From: Collinsella sp.
Lineage (GTDB): Bacteria > Actinomycetota > Coriobacteriia > Coriobacteriales > Coriobacteriaceae
Assembly (NCBI GenBank): GCA_019419555.1
Contig: DXZR01000032.1
Coordinates: forward strand, 1-24,547
Direction: 5' to 3'
DNA length: 24,547 nt
Position numbers and translations under genes: made by a program. Positions 20,824-24,547 of the stretch are shown one piece after another (positions within the stretch are counted from its first letter, which is position 1; each line of letters begins with the position of its first letter). The notes beneath the pieces are model-generated. The model was not told where the DNA came from and searched no databases. It saw only the letters and a list, made by a program, of their open reading frames with translations.

Positions 20824-21577
20824 AGCCCACCCCGCGCACGGTCTGGATGATGCGGGCGCTGCCGGCGTCTTCGATCTTGGCGCGCAGGTGCGCAATGTGC
20901 ACGTCGACGTTGTTGGTGTCGCCCACGTATTCGTAGCCCAGCGCTTCGTGCGCGATGCGCTCGCGCGTGAGCACGGTGCCGGCATGCGCCATAAGCAGGG
21001 CGAGAACGTCGAACTCGCGGGCAGTCAGCACGATGGGCGAGCCGTCGACTGTGACTTCGCGGCGGTCAGGGTCGAGCGCGACCGAGCCCACGGCGAGCGT
21101 GGCGGGGGAGGGAGAGGCAGAAGCCTGGGTCGAGTCGCTGACCGGGGGTATCGCAGTGGCGTCGACGCCCGCGTCACCCGCCCCGGCGCCGCCAACGCCC
21201 GAAGCCGCCCGCACGGCCTCCGAGCGCTTCAGCGCCACGCGGATCCGTGCGAACAGCTCCTCGATCGCAAACGGCTTGGTCAGGTAGTCGTCGGCGCCGG
21301 CATCGAGCCCGGCAACCTTATCCATCACGGCATCGCGCGCGGTGACCATGATCACCGGCACGTCCTTGTGCTTGCGGACACGCCGCAGGACCTCCATGCC
21401 GTTGAGCTGCGGCAACAGCACATCGAGCAGAATCAGATCGTAGTCGCGCTCCAGTGCCAGGTCCACGGCGGTGCGGCCGTCGGCGGCGTGCTCCACCTGG
21501 TAGCCCTCGTGCTCCAGCTCGAGCGTCACAAAGCGGGCGATTTTCTCCTCGTCCTCTACGATCAGGATCCGTGCCAT
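20807..21577 (-). CDS. OmpR-family response regulator
   Basis: This 256-residue protein has a receiver domain (1-120: VEDEE, phospho-acceptor Asp52 in LILLDVLLPQLNG, T79-region MVTAR, K102-region LTKPF). It also has a winged-helix DNA-binding domain (about 165-256: TAREFDVLALLMAH, NNVDVHIAHLRAKIED, IIQTVRGVGYVC). The linker between them (about 121-162) is unusually long and rich in Ala, Gly, Ser and Pro. It lies between the UBA-like membrane protein gene (18-base gap) and its kinase (overlap), so all three are likely one operon. Target genes cannot be read from this window. Confidence 0.95.
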   Translation of the reverse strand: MARILIVEDEEKIARFVTLELEHEGYQVEHAADGRTAVDLALERDYDLILLDVLLPQLNGMEVLRRVRKHKDVPVIMVTARDAVMDKVAGLDAGADDYLTKPFAIEELFARIRVALKRSEAVRAASGVGGAGAGDAGVDATAIPPVSDSTQASASPSPATLAVGSVALDPDRREVTVDGSPIVLTAREFDVLALLMAHAGTVLTRERIAHEALGYEYVGDTNNVDVHIAHLRAKIEDAGSARIIQTVRGVGYVCRA

Positions 21578-21595
21578 GCGTGCCCCCGTCTGCGA

Positions 21596-22138
21596 TTACT
21601 TGTCGTCGTTCAGATTTTGTTTGATGTCGTCCGCGGCATCGGCGGCGTGATTCATAAGGTTGTTGATGCTGCCGGGCACGTCGCCGTCGCTGTCGATGCG
21701 GTAGCGCATGCCAAAGAACAGGCCAATCAGCATCAGCCATATCGTGGCGCCCCAAGCAAACAGCGCGACGATGGGGATCAGGATGGGGATGTTGAGGATG
21801 ATCGCATCGCGGCGCGTGGCGATAAACTTGGTGTCCAGGCTCAGGCGGAAGAGCTTTTTGAGGTACTCCCATACGCTGTCCATCTTCTTGGAGAAGTCGG
21901 TCTTTTCGCTCGACTTCTCGTAGGCGGCCTGCGCGGCGACCATCTCGGCTGAGGGCTCATCGACCGGCTCAGACTCGGTGGCGGCATGCGCTGATGTGGT
22001 CTGGGTCTTGCCCTGCGACTCGAGCCAAATGATGGCGTCCAAAACGTTGCCGTCGGCGGCATCGAGCGCGGCCTTGGCATCGGTGTAGCTCACGTTGCAC
22101 TTGGTGCGGATGGTTTCAACTTTTTCGAGGTCGTCCAT
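21596..22138 (-). CDS. Membrane protein with N-terminal UBA-like domain (DUF4342-type)
   Basis: This 180-residue protein starts with a UBA/TS-N-like three-helix domain at 1-40 (VETIRTKCNVSYTDAKAALD, GNVLDAIIWLE), the kind seen in EF-Ts and DUF4342 proteins. A charged linker (41-100) follows, and then a hydrophobic segment at about 112-143 (ILNIPILIPIVALFAWGATIW) that could span the membrane once or as a hairpin. A polar tail ends in NLNDDK. AAGGACAGG precedes the ATG at 22136-22138. It is the first gene of the two-component operon. Its role is unknown; coupling to envelope signalling is an inference from position. Confidence 0.8.
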   Translation of the reverse strand: MDDLEKVETIRTKCNVSYTDAKAALDAADGNVLDAIIWLESQGKTQTTSAHAATESEPVDEPSAEMVAAQAAYEKSSEKTDFSKKMDSVWEYLKKLFRLSLDTKFIATRRDAIILNIPILIPIVALFAWGATIWLMLIGLFFGMRYRIDSDGDVPGSINNLMNHAADAADDIKQNLNDDK

Positions 22139-22496
22139 GACCTGTCCTTTCGTTCGATGGGCGCGACGCCAGGCGATCTGCCTGGGCGCGAGCGTTGCGT
22201 TCGGCGGCCTGCGTTGCGCGGCGCCGCCCCGCCCTTGGTCGAACTCTATAGTGCAGGTTATAGATTAAGCGATTCTTGAGCCAAGATTAATGTTGGATGA
22301 GTTTTTGGGTAGCGGTGGGAAAAGTATTAGACCTCGATAGCGGGGGATGTGGTGCCGGTGCAAAACGGCGTCAAAGGTTGGTCGAGCAGGCGGTTTCTCC
22401 ATTGATGTCCGCACGACATGTGACACTTACCCTGCCGCCCTGCTCTGCCGCGGAGGCATGTACCCAAACAACGACCCTCTAAGGAGTTCGATATTG
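22139..22496. other. 358-base divergent intergenic region
   Basis: No gene is evident. The left part contains the predicted promoter of the minus-strand operon (22257-22284). The right part, before the small membrane protein gene, has a short GCCG...CGGC hairpin near 22353-22370 and AAGGAG at 22481-22486. I compared it by eye with common riboswitch motifs and recognised none. Confidence 0.5.
22257..22284 (-). promoter_or_regulatory. Promoter for the UBA-like protein / two-component operon
   Basis: On the minus strand TTGGCT (complement of 22279-22284) and TATAAC (complement of 22257-22262) are 16 bases apart, about 119 bases before the start at 22138. Spacing is slightly short; the -10 match is good. 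Confidence 0.45.
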
Positions 22497-22736
22497 ATGA
22501 GTGACAACGCAAAGCATCTCGCAAAGAAGTGCGTTAAGGACGCGGGGCCGTGCCTCGCGCTGTGCGTAGCCGGCGCAGCGGTCGCGCTGCTGGCTTCTTT
22601 GGGGCCATTCGACGTGCTCCGAAGTGCCGTCTCTCTGCACGTTTGCATGGCCCTTGCCGGCGCCATGATGACCGGCGGCGTGCTCGATCTGGTTTTTTGG
22701 GTGCTTGACCCGTTTGGATGGAAGAACGAGGGGTAA
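22497..22736 (+). CDS. Small two-helix membrane protein, unknown function
   Basis: I do not recognise this 79-residue protein. It has a short charged N-terminus (MSDNAKHLAKKCVKDAG), two hydrophobic helices at about 18-36 and 46-70, and a polar tail WKNEG. Four cysteines (12, 19, 23, 50) lie in or beside the helices. AAGGAG at 22481-22486 is ten bases upstream of ATG 22497; a TTG directly before it is an alternative start. The gene is 76 bases upstream of a metallophosphoesterase gene on the same strand and may be co-transcribed. Confidence 0.65.
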   Translation: MSDNAKHLAKKCVKDAGPCLALCVAGAAVALLASLGPFDVLRSAVSLHVCMALAGAMMTGGVLDLVFWVLDPFGWKNEG

Positions 22737-22812
22737 GCCCTAAGGGCTGGAACGGTTGGCTTAGTGATCGTGCAGAATGCGGGCTAGCGACTTACAGGGA
22801 AGTGGTGATCCG

Positions 22813-23538
22813 ATGACGGTCTATGTGACGGGCGATATTCACGGCGGCGTCGACATGCAAAAGCTGCGCGACTGGGACCTTGGGGATAGTCTGACGAGCG
22901 ACGACTATCTGATTATCGCCGGCGACTTTGGCTTTCCGTGGGATTTCTCTGCCGAAGAATGTGCCGACATCGCTTGGCTGGAATCGCGTCCCTATACCGT
23001 GCTGTTTGTCGACGGCAACCACGAGCGTTTCGATCACTGGGCGGAGCGCCCCATGGAGTTGTGGCACGGTGGGCTGACGCAGCGCCTGTCGGACACCTCT
23101 CCCATACGGCGCCTGACGCGCGCCGAGGTTTTTGAGCTCGACGGCTCAACGGTCTTTACCATGGGCGGCGCCACGAGCGTGGACAAGGAATACCGCATTC
23201 CGTATTCCAGCTGGTGGCCGCAGGAGCTGCCGGACGAGCGCAACTTTGAGGAGGCGCGGGCAAAGCTCGACAGCGTGGGCTGGACGGTCGACTACGTGAT
23301 CACTCACACCTGCTCTACGCGCATGCTTTCGTCCACGCTTTATCCAGCGTCCGGCTGGAATTGCCCCTCCGTTGATCGGCTTACGGCATTTTTCGATGAG
23401 CTGGAAGACCGCTTGGACTACAAGCGCTGGTACTACGGGCATTTTCATCGGGATACCAACCCGGCCGAGCGTCACACCGTGCTCTACGACTGCATCGTTC
23501 GCTTGGGCGACGAACTCCAGCCCTGGGATGTTGCGTAG
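22813..23538 (+). CDS. Calcineurin-like metallophosphoesterase
   Basis: This 241-residue protein has the metallophosphoesterase motif series: GDIHG (D8, H10), IIAGDFGFPW (D38), VDGNHERFD (Asn-His), MGGATSVDKEYR, ITHTCS and YYGHFHRD. The core matches a Ser/Thr phosphatase-like superfamily whose members act on phosphodiesters, nucleotides or phosphoproteins; the substrate is not evident. MTVYVTGDIHGG is a typical start, so ATG 22813 is preferred over the in-frame ATG at 22777; AGGGA lies upstream. It ends 15 bases from the convergent synthetase gene, with no clear terminator between them. Confidence 0.88.
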   Translation: MTVYVTGDIHGGVDMQKLRDWDLGDSLTSDDYLIIAGDFGFPWDFSAEECADIAWLESRPYTVLFVDGNHERFDHWAERPMELWHGGLTQRLSDTSPIRRLTRAEVFELDGSTVFTMGGATSVDKEYRIPYSSWWPQELPDERNFEEARAKLDSVGWTVDYVITHTCSTRMLSSTLYPASGWNCPSVDRLTAFFDELEDRLDYKRWYYGHFHRDTNPAERHTVLYDCIVRLGDELQPWDVA

Positions 23539-23553
23539 AGGCGGGGTGGCTGG

Positions 23554-24547
23554 CTACTCGACCGTTACAGTGATGTTCTCCCGATGCGCGCGGATGACGT
23601 CCCAGCTAAAGTGCTCGACCAGCTGCTCGGCGGTACGCGGCGTGGTGTCCGGCGCGATGCCTGTTTGCCCGGCGAGCCATCCCAACAGTGCCTCGGGTGT
23701 GCCAAAGCGGGTGCGGAGCTCGCCCAGGTCCAGATCGCGATCGCGCTTGGAAAGGCGGCGGCCGTCCGGTGACATGAGCAGCGGAATGTGCGCGTAGTGC
23801 GGCGTGGGCAGTCCCAGCAGATGTTGCAGATAGATCTGGCGCGGCGTGGAACCAAGCAGGTCGCATCCGCGTACGATCTCGGTGACGCCCATGGCAGCGT
23901 CGTCGACCACCACGGCCAGCTGATAGGCAAACACGCCGTCGCTGCGGCGCACCAAAAAGTCACCGCACTCGGTGGCGAGTGCTTCGCATTGGGCTCCGTA
24001 CGTGCGGTCCACGAATTCGATCACGTCGCTGGCGAGGTCGTCGACGGTGGGCACGCGCAGGCGCGTGGCCGGAGCACGCAGGGCACTGCGGCCGGTGATT
24101 TCATCAGCAGAAAGACCTCTGCAGGCGCCGCGGTAGATGGGCGTGCCGTCGCTGGCGTGCGGCGCGCTCGCGGCGTGGAGTTCGGCACGCGTGCAAAAAC
24201 AGGGATAGGTGAGGCCGGCGTCTTGCAGCTGGCGCAGGGCGTCCTCGTACAGATCCAGGCGATCGTGCTGGTAGTAGGGGCCTTCGTCCCACTCGAGCCC
24301 CAGCCAGGTCAGATCGTCAATCAGTTGAGCGGCAAGTTCCGGGCGCTTGCAGCGATCGTCCAGGTCCTCGATGCGCAGCACGATGCTGCCGCCCTGGCTG
24401 CGGGCCGAAAGCCACGAGCACAGGCAGCTGAACACGTTGCCCAGGTGCATGCGGCCCGAGGGCGACGGGGCGAAACGGCCCACGACGGGCGCGGGGGCGG
24501 AGGCGGGTGGCGTCGCTGGCGCGTCCGCGGCGGGCGTTGCTATGTTG
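23554..24547 (-). CDS. gluQ: Glutamyl-Q tRNA(Asp) synthetase (5' end outside window)
   Basis: The protein resembles the catalytic half of glutamyl-tRNA synthetase and lacks an anticodon-binding domain. GluQRS proteins attach glutamate to queuosine in tRNA(Asp). Visible are GRFAPSPSGRMHLGN (HIGH region), RIEDLDDRC, a Zn site of CFC with YRGACRG, VRGCDLLGSTPRQIYL, and the KMSKS equivalent RLSKRD. Length from GTG 24483 is 309 residues, normal for the family. That GTG has no ribosome-binding site, and the frame stays open to the window edge with an Ala/Pro-rich stretch (ATPAADAPATPPASAPAPV), so a start outside the window is likely. Confidence 0.9.
   Translation of the reverse strand, partial: NIATPAADAPATPPASAPAPVVGRFAPSPSGRMHLGNVFSCLCSWLSARSQGGSIVLRIEDLDDRCKRPELAAQLIDDLTWLGLEWDEGPYYQHDRLDLYEDALRQLQDAGLTYPCFCTRAELHAASAPHASDGTPIYRGACRGLSADEITGRSALRAPATRLRVPTVDDLASDVIEFVDRTYGAQCEALATECGDFLVRRSDGVFAYQLAVVVDDAAMGVTEIVRGCDLLGSTPRQIYLQHLLGLPTPHYAHIPLLMSPDGRRLSKRDRDLDLGELRTRFGTPEALLGWLAGQTGIAPDTTPRTAEQLVEHFSWDVIRAHRENITVTVE

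Noticed and set aside
22290..22496. Riboswitch before the small membrane protein
   Set aside because: The region has some hairpin potential, but no conserved aptamer motif that I know could be matched.
1..24547. CRISPR array, prophage or toxin-antitoxin module
   Set aside because: No regularly spaced direct repeats, phage structural genes or toxin-antitoxin pairs were seen.

Overview
The window is a GC-rich, tightly packed actinobacterial-type chromosome segment. It most resembles a gut Coriobacteriia genome such as Collinsella. This is inferred from codon use, from a mazG / eno / septum-protein / ppx order shared with actinobacteria, and from protein sequences recalled by eye; no database search was run. 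I found no single gene cluster that is convincingly a new defence or biosynthetic system. The unusual content lies in a fused histidine gene, some orphan domains, and a dense set of intergenic palindromes with an insertion sequence sitting in one of them.

Region 1 (1-1077) is the end of a sugar-metabolism pair: the last codons of a probable SIS-domain sugar-phosphate protein, then a TIM-barrel sugar-phosphate epimerase/isomerase related to FrlC. Region 2 (1078-10500) holds a complete histidine pathway. On the plus strand lie a fused hisZ-hisG gene, then hisD, hisC, hisB, hisH, hisA, hisF, hisI and hisE. A PHP-type histidinol-phosphatase gene (hisK) converges on hisE from the minus strand and supplies the step that monofunctional HisB lacks. 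Palindromic repeats sit before hisZG, between hisB and hisH, and between hisF and hisI.

Region 3 (10501-12758) begins with a hairpin-containing intergenic stretch, then a stand-alone LarC C-terminal-domain protein, a YfcE-type phosphodiesterase and MazG. Region 4 (12759-16227) is eno, a DivIC/FtsB-like septum protein and a Ppx/GppA phosphatase, with a terminator on each side of eno and a repeat-flanked promoter before it. Region 5 (16228-17960) contains an IS3-family element of about 1.3 kb inserted into the loop of an older palindrome, a duplicated tRNA-Leu 3' end with terminator, a ladder of short hairpins, and an intact tRNA-Leu(TAA) on the minus strand.

Region 6 (17961-24547) holds a membrane-anchored helical protein (minus), an orphan galactitol-type PTS EIIB next to a VOC-domain protein (plus), and a minus-strand operon made of a UBA-like membrane protein, an OmpR-type response regulator and a histidine kinase. 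It ends with a small two-helix membrane protein, a metallophosphoesterase, and a glutamyl-Q tRNA(Asp) synthetase gene that runs off the right edge.
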